Shown piece after piece: positions 46,139 to 58,900 of a stretch of DNA of 64,000 bases (positions are counted from its first letter, which is position 1; each line of letters starts with the position of its first letter). A model generated the notes under the pieces. That model was not told the DNA's origin, did no database searches, and worked only from the letters and a program-made list of their open reading frames with translations. This stretch comes from Chrysomallon squamiferum (Eukaryota; Mollusca; Gastropoda; Neomphalida; Peltospiridae), in assembly GCA_012295275.1 (NCBI GenBank), contig CM022667.1, forward strand, positions 21,646,667 through 21,710,666. The letters are read 5' to 3'. A program made the translations under genes and the position numbers.

Positions 46139-49100
46139 TATATATATATGTCAATACAAGCTCACAGAATATTTTGCTGGACATGCTGAAAATTGTTATT
46201 ACCACTGGATTTTTTTTTTGTTGTTGTTTATTTTTATTTTATTTACATTTTTGAAAAGTTGACTAAAAACACTGAATTTAAATTACAAAAAAACAACAAC
46301 ATTAAATTCAAATTCAGTTCATGCACATTTGATAATATATATCTAGCATACAAATTATTTACCTTACTCATAACTAACAATATCAAACTGAAAAGTTATT
46401 GCTTTCAAAAGGCAAGATTACAATGAATAATAATAAACATTCAGCCATTGCTCATTCTCACAAACATACTTTTACCACACCTGCTTACAAAGCATGAAAA
46501 GTGAACTAATAGCTTTGGGTCTACTGTTAAAATAATTCATTCATTTTTGATTGAAGCAAACATTGGCCGTCAGTCAAAATCTGATGGAGTTTTAGAAATA
46601 AAATATAAATATGTACACTACTAAAGTAACTAAAAATTTAAAACTTGTGGATATTGTTTCACTTGGATCAAATCAAAATTTTATGGTTCTTAACAGTGGG
46701 TATAAAATAATTAAATACAAACAACTGTTTTTGACACATATCTCTATCTCTGTGCTTTCCAAACAGATATATACATACTATTTCCTATAGCAAACATTAA
46801 CAAGTACTTGTTTACACAGACACGCCAATAGCTTTTTCACACAAGAGATTTCTGAGTCACTGTATTAAACATAGCAAAAGACCCTAGCTCATTTTATAAT
46901 ATCATATGATCATAATCATGATTGTTTTACCAACAAATTTTTTTTATATAAAGAGAACAAAATACACGAACATCTACAGAATGAAGAAAAAGTTATTTTT
47001 CCAAGATTCTGAAGTTAATGTGACAAACAGACCAGTTCAACAAACCTAAAATCTTAATTTTGTAGTGACACAGTTAATAATAAATGTTTATATTTATTTT
47101 ATTTCTTTTCTTTCAAATTATGCTAAGATTAAATCAATTAATGCAAACTGATTGTTTTCTTTGTTTGAACAAAAGCTAAAATTATTGATAAAAAATAATA
47201 AATATTTATAATACTCATTTCAGTTACATTTTCAATCTTGTAAAATTAATTTTTAAAGATATTTTTAGCTCTCTAATACATTTTTGATTGTCACCATAAT
47301 ATGACATTTAAAAAAAATTAATAATAAAAACAAAAATAAATAAAGATTTTCACAAATCAGATGTACTGAAGAAAGTTGAAGATAATATATAATGATGTTA
47401 TATTTAAATGTAGACACCAAGTAATTTTTTTCTTCATTTTACAATGTATTTTAATATATATATATGTGTATGTCAAATTCAATATCATTTATCTGTATTA
47501 ATTACTTCTTTTTTCTTTGTATGCTGATACATAAAAACAGAAATATATGTTTATTATTATTTCAAATTAATATTAAAATAATAGGTGTATAATCAAAAGG
47601 GGATTTCAAATCTGATTCCTGAATTAATAAACTTTGAATCACCAAACATCAGTAACATAGGACACATTTATTATTATTTTAAAGTATCTTTAAAAAAAAA
47701 ACACACCCCAAAACCCCCATCATTTGTGCACCTATAAAAATGTATCCATATAGAATATACTTCAAATTATTAAAATCAATTCTGAACTACAAAGAGAGAT
47801 GAACAAAAATGTGTTAAGATTATTTTATTTTCAATAATCTTCAAAAGAAAATGTACAAGAAATAAATATTTGATTATTTATTTTTTATGCCTGACAACTT
47901 AGACTATTGGTTTTTGGTAACAGCTAATTATTTATAACAAAATATTTTAACAAAGTAACCAAATACACAGAATCAGAAAATAATACATCTATAAATGAAG
48001 AAGTAAATTACAAAACCCCTTATTTATTAAACATGCAACACCAAAGAATTAAAATGTAGTATTACAACAAATAAACACATCTTCAATGTTCAATATTAAT
48101 ATGAACATTAGTGAATTTTTATTATCATGTATATCACAATTCTACATATTCTTTTCAGCTGAGTGGCTTTAATGTAGCTTTTTTATTTTTATTTTTTCTT
48201 ACATACTTTTATTCTATTAGAATTTTATTTTCGTGTTTTTAAATAGTTAAATAAATGCAAAATACAGAACACATCCTTTTAATTATATACACAAGTAACA
48301 TTAAAAAAAATAAATGAAAAAATGAAAAGAAAAAGAAACATAAAACAAAGAATATTTCCTGTCAAAAAATAAACATTTGTACATTATACAAGCACATACA
48401 GAAATTGGTAGCACTGTATTACATGTGGTTTTCATCTTCATAACCCAAGTCTTTTATTTTATTCTGCTATATGTGCACAACTTTTAATTAAAAATAAATA
48501 AATATATAACTGAATTTATACATAAAAATTAAATTCAAATTAATAAATAATATACTGCTTTCGAGCACAGTACAAATTTGCAATATTATTATAATTTTTC
48601 AGTGGTCCAAGCAAAATCAAAAGTAGCAAAATAAAAAAATAAAAATAATAAAAATAAAAATAAAGAAATTTCCTGTCAAATAAAAAATTAAAAGGAAAAA
48701 TATAAAGAAAATATATAAAAAGAAAATGAATAAGAAAAAGAAAGGTGTGGAACAATGGGAAATATTAGAAAATAAATGTTTATCTGAAGTGACTAAAAGG
48801 CCTGGCTTATAAGGACAGTGGTTTGGCTCAATATTATCTCATCATAATATATGACAGCACAGTTTGATTTTTAGTGTTGTACTGCTACAACATTTATATT
48901 GTACCAGAAGAACCCAACAATGAACAAATCACAATATATACACCACTGTTAAAACCAAATATGTGGTAATAGTCCATTATGCATGATCACAATACACACA
49001 TTCTTTCTCAAACAAAATGCTCAAGCATTCACATTCATCCACACATTTTCAAATATACATTCTTATATTAATATTCCTTTGCAAGTAAAAGTTTATGTAT

Positions 49101-49839
49101 GTCTTGGTAGGGAACACAAAAATATGCAGTTCATAGTCTTTAACCAATCCAAGTTATCATCTGTATATAAACAATATGATAGCACTGAAGATCTTGTACC
49201 AGTATAAATATTTTTCAACACTTTAGATATATGCCATCTCAGTTTTAAGTTAAATTCAGTTTAAAAAATCATCTAAAATTATATAAATTTTGGTAAATGT
49301 GATTAATTCTGAATTATGATATTTCTCAACATTTGATAATAATAAATTACACATAGGTTATTTATTTTATTTTATTTTATTTTATTTTATTATTGAAATC
49401 AAATCAAAAAAAGTATTTTGATTCTCACTGGCCAATTCTTGTAAATGTGAAAAAAAGATCTCCCTATTTTTATGATAATACTTAATTTACAAACGATAAA
49501 TATATCTATATTCTATATTTTCATTTCCATGAGATAAAGCAAACAATAAAAATTTTAACAGTTTTTATTTGTTGATTTCATTACTTAATAAATTAATATT
49601 TAAAAAAATTATAAAAAGATATTTTTATAACAAAAAATAGCATATATCCAAGATGAAGTAAAAACATTTACTAAAACATATACATGGAGATTTTCACATA
49701 AGCAAAATTCAGTGATTGTTTAGCTAAGAAAGCATGTAATTCATATTTCTCAGCAAAAGAAAACACTCTGGTGTTGTCTCAACAAGGGAAATAACTTCCC
49801 TCTTTTGTTCAATTCCAAGATTTGTGTAATCACAGGTTG
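43529..49839. other. Gene-free convergent interval between DOK and ZNRF
   Basis: 6.3 kb between facing stop codons with no recognisable exon or RNA gene. It presumably contains long 3' UTRs; AATAAA-type signals occur at about 44332 and 44561. It includes TAAA repeats near 45135-45165, an AT/AC microsatellite at about 46107-46150 and TTTTA runs near 49360-49390. The rest is unstructured AT-rich sequence. Confidence 0.5.
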
Positions 49840-52800
49840 CTATTCTGAGGGGTGCTCTGGACATGATCGATTAACCTCAAACCACTTATCAATACATCTG
49901 AAAAGAAACACAAAACAATTGGTCTTCCTAGTGCAGTTTGTGTCATAGTCCCATTTTGGTGACCCCTGTCTTGCAAACCATTTGACCAATGGGTTCAAAC
50001 TTCAGCTGTGAAAGTTCTTTTATAGATGCTTACTGGTGGCAACAAATCACAAAATTTTAAGTCAGCAAAAGTATTTAGAATAGAATTCTCCAGCAACATA
50101 AGATGTTTAAAAGATAACTGCTGATAAAGTGGGTGCATGCTACATTTTATAAACAGTAATGGAATTTGTTTTTTAAATAGTGATATATAAATTGTAATGG
50201 TTGTTTTTTAAATTGTAATCTATTATTTATAAACATACATTAAAATATCAATAGAAACAATAAACTCAAAAAGCACATACACATTTAAATTATCCAGGAT
50301 TTTTTCATAATAAACATTTCTATGTAATTTCTAATTATTTTGTAACTGTTGTTAATTACATGCAAAAGATTTTATATATATAAATAATAATAATAATATA
50401 CTGCACAATATGTCAGATAACAATAATAGTATTATAATAACAGCAATACATACGATTTGTGATATATACAGAGGCAAGGTAGCCTTGCTATTACATTTCC
50501 TTTCTCAAGTTCTTCAAAACAAATAACACATTCTCCTTTATCTTCAGCCAGAATATCCTCTGAAATAAATTTACATTTTACTTGTTAGAAACAATTTTAT
50601 TGTTCAAAAATAGACAGATAATCCATGAGAGTATAACACTGGAAATACCGGGAAAATGATTAATTAGTAAGCACTGTTTTACTTCAAACAAATGCTGTTT
50701 CAAGAATTCATTTTTACACTGAGTTACACAGACTAAAAATGTAACTGTTTTAAAAGAATAATTCTCACCATTATAGGTTATTCTGGGTTTAGTGAGACAC
50801 ATTACAAGGTGGCACTCTAGTTCATCAGGAGCAATAAACTTGGAACATACTGGACATTTGATACCTGCAACAGAAAAATATTTTACTAAAAATATACATA
50901 TACACACACAAACGCACGCAGAGACAACTGCAAGGAAGAAAATGTTTTATTTACAACTTATTTATAGTCTACTCTTTCTCATTAATTCCAGGGGGTCTTT
51001 TTATTATGTATAATCCCAAGACAAAGTAATACATACTCTGGATAATATATCAGTGTTTCCATCAAGGAGGGAAAGTGGAGAGAAATAAAAATAAAAAAAA
51101 TAAAAAGAGAGAATTAATAAAAAAATATAAAATAATAAAAATATGAGAAAGAGAAAGATAAACAGAAGTTAAACCATATAAAGAAATAATAAATATAATA
51201 AAAATTATAAATAAATAATATCTTTGTTGATAAGAAACAATACACCTAAATATATTCTGCACAATTTTACATGTACAATTAACAAATTAAAAAAATATTC
51301 AAATCTTAACTTTTACTTTAAAAGTTTCTAAACATGTCCAACCATTCCTGTGGACAGATGCTGGAACCACTGAACAACTACTACATAAGATTAACTGAAC
51401 TCATTTTAAGTTAATCTTCATCTGTATCAGCATGCTAAGGTATAAAAATAATTTAAAATGTGTTGGCTAAAAAATTTGCTTCAACAGATTAGCTGCTGTA
51501 TTTTAAATGGATATTTCTAAGAATGCTTTGAGCTGCTGCCATTAATAAAGCAAACAAGAGAGACCAGCTTTAATCAGTCATAAAGGTTTTGTGTTTCTCC
51601 TGCATAACACATCACACTAAAGAGGACTGGAAGTAACTCTGTGTCAGATTAATCTTGAAATTTTTTATTTATAACTGGGGTCTTCTTAGTTCTGAATGAT
51701 TTGCCCAGTCCATTTTGTTGCAAGGCTCAAACTGTTTAGAAAGCATCAAATATATGATAAATTTTTGTTACTGAAACGAAAAAAAATTAATGCTATTACC
51801 TCAAAATTTGGAAGTCCACACTTTAATGTTCATTTTAACTTTTATAAATTACTATTTGAATTTTGCTGTTGATATAAATTTAGTGAAAGAACAACAATAA
51901 AAAACCCAAAAGCTGTTACCTGAAGAAGAAAACTATGCAAAATGACCACATACTAAATGATATAAATGTTTTTGTCACAAAACTGACAATTATTTTCTGT
52001 TTTTTCATGGGCAGTGGACGGGGCAATTTCATCATCTATATATAGGTATGTGACAAAAGACCTATGTTGCTGCAGAAGATCACCTGATTGTCGAGACGTG
52101 TTTTTGCTTATTATTGTTTCATCATTATTTTTATATAATTTCAAAAGCAAAATAGATTACAACACAGTATACACATTTAGCTTCATCACAGTATTCATTT
52201 TTTGACATGTCATTTTTGATAAACAACAGACGAAATCACTGTTTCAAAATGATCATGTGTCCCATATATGCTTACTTGAGTTCAAATCATAAATAATACA
52301 CAGATTACAAATTACGCATTTCTCTCATAGTCTGCCAATTATTTAGGTAACTGACAAGTTAATTTTTGGATAGCAAAATGAGTGGTGTTCTCAGCAAACA
52401 ACACAAACAAAAATGATGCAGCCATAGCTGATGTCTTACAAGTTTGATGTTTCATTTATTTTATTGAGTGGGTATTTATGTGGCATAACAAAAAAAGAGT
52501 AATGGTATGAAACACATCTTTTGTCACATACCTATATACAGATGATGAAATTGTCCCCTGTCCACTGTCCATGAAAAAACAGATAATAACTGTTTTGTCT
52601 TCTGTCAGTTTTGTGACAAAAACATATTTATATCATTTAGTATGTGGTAATTTCTAAATTTACCAAAAACTCTATTTTCAGACATAATTCACACACATTC
52701 TTTTATGAAATGTTAGATCTGTATTTATAATGAAGGCATAAGGCAAATTAACAGAAAATATTGCTATAAATTAACTGGTTAAAAAAAGAAATGTTAGCAA

Positions 52801-54325
52801 AATGATTGGATATGCAAAGGCTGCTACAATTCATCAGTCTTGAAAAATTATCTTTTTGTATATTCATAATATTGGTTTAATTTCTATGGCATTTTTGAGA
52901 ATGACATAATTAATACATACAGTAAATTGAGCTAATCAGTTCAATTAATTAAAATTCATGAATATTAGCAACTTGCTTAGAATACTGAACACCTTTAGAA
53001 CTCATCAAAAACTTCATTTTGATATATAATACATATATTCTGGATTAAAACTATATGATATCAATGTTCATGCTTAAAAACAATTGAAATGATTCAGTTT
53101 TTCCAGAGATTATGAAAGGAAAATTTTACTTTAATGCTATGAAAGAAATCTTGGTGTCATTTTGATAGACATTTTTTTTTTTTTTGTGCTCTTTTCTGAT
53201 GGTACATGTTTTAGGAAAATAATATCTTTGATTCCAAATCAGAAAAAAAAAATCTTTCTTCATAGCACTTGATGTTTGATTTTTTTTTATACTATAAGTA
53301 TGCCATATTGTTTTTTTTATCTGACATGTAATATTTTACCAGAAATTTAAAAGGAAAATATATTAGGACGGGACAAAATTTGGACATCATTTCTTTTTAC
53401 CATACCTTTAATTCCAAAACTCTGCTCTCATAGAAAGTAAGGTGCTTTATAAAATGTATCCTGCTGCAGTTTATCCAGTCTGTTTCAGAATACCACATAG
53501 CCATCCCACCAGGAAATTACTGTTTGTGACTTTAATTATTGTTTTTAAAAATTAAGTATGAGCCAGGACATTACAAACCAGGATGTGAAAATTTGTTCAG
53601 TGTGTTTAAACAGTTGAATATTCTTTTTCTGTACAAGACATTTTTACTAGGTTAATATATCTACCATACTTATCCATAATTAATTGTTTAATAATAAAAA
53701 ATAAGGATAAAATATATGTAAAATCATTTTTTTGTCATCATTAATGAACAAGTTATTTTATCCCCATTCTTTAACTGACAGGCTTTAACCATAAAACAGA
53801 AGTAAATTGTTAATAAAAACATATTTTTATATGCATAATCATGATAATGGTGTTAACTTTCATTATCAATAGATAATTAGTTTAGTAGATCATTTTAAAA
53901 TTTGCATACCCATGGACCAGATACCATGGAATGGCCCTGCACGGTACTGACTCTTATGTCTGATTTTAAAACTACCTTTCTAAAATAAATACATCAAAAT
54001 AAATAATTTTGTAACACGCACCTTGTAAGGCAAAAAGATGAACAGGCAAAGAATGAGCGAAAGCCCTTGCCAAAGGTACGTCATCAGGTGTACTTGAATC
54101 TGAATCTGGTGTATTATTCCTGTGTGCCCCACCATTAGCTGTGGGTATCCCTAAAGTTGGGGAGTGTGTGGTTTGAAAATTGCCCAAACTACGGGCACGC
54201 GCCCTCGAACTCGATGCCTCTGCTCTTGCCATAGCAAGTCCAGGATTTCCTGTGCTTGGCCCTGGACTACTACTTGAGTAAGTTCTCATTCGAGGGGGAT
54301 TGTTTGAACTCAGTTTGAGTCCCAT
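49840..54325 (-). CDS. ZNRF1/2: ZNRF1/2-type E3 ubiquitin ligase
   Basis: Four minus-strand coding exons, in coding order: 54325-54022, 50864-50769, 50559-50454 and 49897-49840. Phases close, giving 187 residues. The start MGLKLSS has glycine at position 2, suited to N-myristoylation as in vertebrate ZNRF1/2. Residues about 5-100 are low-complexity Ser/Arg/Pro. A zinc finger follows (CPVC, then ECHLVMC), then PRITYNED. The C-terminal RING has CVIC, LPCLCIYHKSCIDKWF and RSCP, ending PEHPSE, almost identical to vertebrate ZNRF proteins. By family knowledge, they are membrane-attached ligases at endosomes, lysosomes and the plasma membrane. The N-terminal half is shorter than in human (227-242 residues total). 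Intron 1 of 3.2 kb holds a foldback element. It is divergent from SLC38A7. Confidence 0.95.
51945..52648. mobile_element. 0.7-kb foldback element (MITE) in ZNRF intron 1
   Basis: Sequence at 51945-52070 reappears inverted at about 52518-52648. Both ends read inward as ACCACATACTAAATGATATA, followed by GTTTTTGTCACAAAACTGAC and then the ATGGxCAGTGGAC block. Arms are about 130 bp and roughly 85-90 percent alike by eye, separated by 450 bp of unrelated sequence with no coding capacity. No target-site duplication is obvious, so the superfamily is unassigned. It can fold into a long hairpin if transcribed in the intron. Confidence 0.8.
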
Positions 54326-54601
54326 TGTACATATATAATCAAACTACTCGCAATTTTTAACTGCCATCTCCGCTTATTTTACGGTAACTGTAACCGAAAA
54401 AGAATCAAAATGTAAACAAAGCAAACAACAACAATTCATTTTCATCTTCCGCCATTTTCTTTTCTTGTTTGCGTAGGGAAACCAACACAAATCAAATATG
54501 AATACTATACAGCAGACACATTTTCGAACTTATTTCTTCGACTGAGAAGTATTAAGAAAAACACTGATATCGATTTAAACACAATATTCTATTGAAAGTT
54601 G

Positions 54602-54659
<58 letters not shown>

Positions 54660-55298
54660 CTGATACAATATAAATAAATTAATTAATATGACAAAAGGCA
54701 TGATTAATAAATGAACTTTTGTAACTTTTATAATACTTATTTTTGAAACATAATCTTGGTACTTTAAAAAAGAAACACAAAAAATTAAAAAAACAAAACA
54801 AAACAGAAACAGAAACAACAATAACATCTGTTATTTAATCCGTACTTCCTGGTTTTAAGAAATTCCACAAAAGAAAGAAATATTCGATTGGATCCTTCTT
54901 TAATCCATATAATATGTTTGGTTTATAGTACGATTTTCATGTCTTACGGACCACTAGCAGACATGTGATCAAAATAAAGTCATTGTGGCTGTATCGGACG
55001 ATAAAGATTTTATTTTCTAAAATGGAAAAATAATTAAATATAGATCAGAAAATAAAAATAAAATCGCAAGTATATTTAATATTAATATTAATGTTGTTAT
55101 TACTGCTTGCAGATTATGCAGACATGTAAATTTAAAAATATTATATTATGGAATGGTTTAATGCCAGCGAACGTGTCACATGATAAAAAACATGGTGGAA
55201 ACTATTATTGTTAAAAAGTATCATGGGTTTCACCACAGAATAGTGCAGTTCTTAAAGATAATTTGTTACTTGTAAATCATTACTAGAAGAATTTAGGT
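54326..55298. promoter_or_regulatory. Divergent upstream region of ZNRF and SLC38A7
   Basis: 973 bases separate the two outward-facing start codons. The ATT microsatellite at 54604-54658 sits in the middle. CpG-bearing sequence lies next to each gene, near 54330-54470 and 55150-55260. No core promoter motif can be placed; transcription starts are inferred only. Confidence 0.45.
54604..54658 (+). repeat. ATT microsatellite
   Basis: A pure run of about 18 ATT units in the divergent interval between ZNRF and SLC38A7. Confidence 0.95.
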
Positions 55299-55902
55299 AT
55301 GTCTATACAATCGCAAGACGATGACAAATCTACCGGTAGTGAAGCTGAAATTACTACCGAAAATGATGAACAAATTCAGATTTTGACTGGAACTGGAAGG
55401 CTCAGGATTGTTAATAAATATTATAAAGGTAAATTTATTTAAATAAATTTTCAGTTAACATGAATCTTCACATTTCACAGTGACGACTTGTTTGTTTGTG
55501 GCTAATAATAATAATAATAAATTACTTTGTGTACAGTTAATGTTAACAAGAAAATATAATTGTTATTTATCATTTGTCATTATTATTATTAAATTTGTCA
55601 GGTTCATCATGGTTTTCCTCAGCCTTCCTGGTTGTAAATGCAGCTCTTGGTGCAGGACTTCTTAATTTTCCCGCAGCCTATGATCTTGCCGGTGGTGTTG
55701 TTGTTGCAGTCACCATTCAGACTGTGAGTCTTGAAAATAACATTTAGAATACTGATATTAATACTTAGTTATACTTTGGTGTATTTGCATATTAACCCAC
55801 ACTGGAAATAACTAGATTCTAGAATTTTATTACTGGGCCAGATAATATTTGAATAGTTTTAACCAAACAAAATATTTATTTATTTGTTTTATAAAGAACC
55901 TT

Positions 55903-55944
<42 letters not shown>

Positions 55945-58900
55945 CATTACACAACTGTGTCTATACTTAAACCAGTGAATGAATTATATAAAATTGCTAT
56001 CAGAAATGTACACAATTTCTCTTTCAGGTTTTTCTTGTGTTTATTGTTGCAGCCATTATGATTCTGGCTTATTGTTCTGACATCAAGCAGTCTGCAACAT
56101 ATCAAGATGTTGTATATTCTGTGTGTGGCAAGCTAGCGCAGACTGCCAGCGCAGTGACTTTGTTGATCTACTGCTACGGAACATGTATCACTTTCCTCAT
56201 CATCATTGGTGATCAGTGGGAAGAATGTCAGTTATTGTTTCTTACTGTTTAAATATTTTTAGATAAACTGTTTTTGAAAACAAGAAAAGAAAAGGAACAT
56301 GTTCTTTAAACTGAGTTAATGTTAACTTCTGGAAAGCTGAATTGTTATTTTTATTCTTTATTATTCTTTCAACTTTATTACCATTACTTTTTATCTCTGT
56401 GAAATTTTGTGATTCTTAGATCTGGAATCTGATCTAGACAACTGCTTACAACATATTTCACTGCACAAATGATTAGTTACTTTTGTTGTTATTGTTAAAT
56501 TATTTGAACCAGGAATTAGTTAATCAAATTAAAAATTATGTGCAAAGAACTGTATTTGTGTACATTTATGCTATATTTTTCACTTTTCCTGTTAATTGAA
56601 ATTTACATTTTTTTGTTTTGCAGTTTTCCTATTTGTTAATAAGAAGACATTTTGTATAGATCATCCATTCTACATGAACCGAGCTTTCACTATAGTTGTA
56701 TCTTCCTTAGTTCTCATTCTTCCAATGTGCTTCCCAAAGAGAATAGACTTCTTAAAATATGCAAGGTAAAGTGTGTCAGTATGCTCAGAACTTAGTTATC
56801 AAATATCTTAATATATTACTATGTTTATTCATATGGTTCTTATATTCATAATAGGTTGAGTATTTATTGTTATTCTGTGAACTTCTTATGAATGCTGTGT
56901 ACTTCGTATTTTTCCAAAGCACTTTTTTTTATCAGTTACAGTGTGAGTGTGTGTGTGTGTGTACACATAGATATGTATATGCACACATGTTTATAATATA
57001 ATGTATATATACACACATTTATGTGATATAAAAACTATTTATATTTGTTCAGCTCAGTTTTTAAATTTTAGAGTTTCTAAATATATTTACACTAAATAAC
57101 AGATTTTGAAATTTTTGCCTGCATTTATATCATAACAGGGAACTTAGTATTAGACAAAATATAAGATTTTGAAGAAATTTTGTTCTGGTCTTTGTTTGAC
57201 AAGTTTTGTTAGATAAATTATAATAAAGAAACAAACTGTTCCTTTATATACACAAACAAACTGTTAGTTTAAATACTAATTAAAAAACTAATTAATAATA
57301 AAAATATAATAATAAAAAAAGCTAAATATTATTTGAAAATAGTTTATTTAACTTCCAGTAAATGAATGTTTTTAAAGAATATGCAAATCATTTGATTCGT
57401 TGTATTATCTAAAGTGGTCTAGTAAACAGATTCAGTGATCTCCCCAGCATTTGTGAAAGGGATGGAGGGAATCAGGGTAACTGATGCAAGTTAAATGAAG
57501 GGAGGGTACAGAAAATGTTCAGATTACATGTTTGTCAAAAATACTCCTATAAATAATTAACTAGTTTATTTCACTAGCAATTAAATAAAATCAAAGTGTC
57601 TGTTTACTTTATTATACTAAAAGACAGCCAGTCTAAATAAACTAAGATATTGCTGCTGTTGTGAACTCAGTGTAAGCTGAAAGTGATGGTGGCCACCATG
57701 TCTTACAACCCGAGACCTCCGAGATTAGTCTTTAACTGGAATGAGTATTATAACAAACTAAATATTTTAAGTTAGTATTATAGTTTAACATTTCTTTTTT
57801 TTTGTTATGTTTCAGTTTTGTAGGAGTTGTAGGAATTCTGTATGTTGTGTTGCTGGTGACAGTGAAATATTTTAGTCCTCATCCTGAACCCAAGCTTATC
57901 AAAACCAAGTAAACAATAATTGTTTTGTTACACAGTTTTCTGTGTGTGAAAGAACGATCATAAGAAAAATGTTGTATTTTAAGCTTACCAAAAAGTAAAT
58001 AATAATTATTATGTCACTCTGTGTATGAAAGAATAACTGTAACTAGAATAGTTTATTTTAAGCTTATCAAAACAAACTAAACAATAATTATTATGTTACA
58101 CAGTTTTCTCTGCGTGAAAGAACAATTGTAACTTTAATTTTGTATTTTAAAGCTTCTCCACTATGATATTTCTCTCTGTTTATAGTTATACCCAGAAATA
58201 AATATTAATCATAGTCATTCTTAAAAAAATCATTTCAAAATGTATTTAAATTAAAATAATATATAATCATAATTTTGAAAAATGCTTTGCTCAGTATTTT
58301 TATATCACAAATTATAAATTATTTTCTAATATACTGGTGATAATAAGACCATATTTATATAACTAATTATATGTATTTTTGTATCACAAATTATAAATTA
58401 TTTTCTAATGTACTGATGATAATAAGACATATTTTTCTCATCTTGTTTTGCAGACCTGATACCTGGATGGATGTATTTCTTGTGATACCTGCAATTTGTT
58501 TTGCATACCAGGTTAGTTGTCTTCTCCTGAACTGTCCAGTTATCTGAGAAAAGACTTATGTATGAACATTATTTAATTGTGCTTGGCATTTATTTGACTA
58601 TATTAAATCAGTGTTCAGAAATTATTACCATTCAGAGGTTGAAATGTATCTACAATAAAAACAATTGAAGTGCGAAATAATTAAGATGTCTTTTTTAATA
58701 TAACCAAAATTTGTTACCAATAATAAATATTAATCAAAATTTTTATAAATGTTTCTGAAGATATTGTTTTTAAAATAAACAAACACATATTTTATCTAAT
58801 TTACTTGATACCACACTCTAACATATTTTTATTTAATATGCTTAACAGTGTCATGTTAGTATCATTCCAATTTACTCGTGCATGGAGAAGAGAAACCTCA

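Noticed and set aside
48540-48755. Phe/Tyr/Leu-rich minus-strand frame
   Set aside because: AT-rich low-complexity sequence with no membrane-protein family resemblance and no splice or start support.
53000-53760. Search for additional ZNRF exons or a nested gene in intron 1
   Set aside because: Nothing coding seen; splice phases already close between 54022 and 50864.
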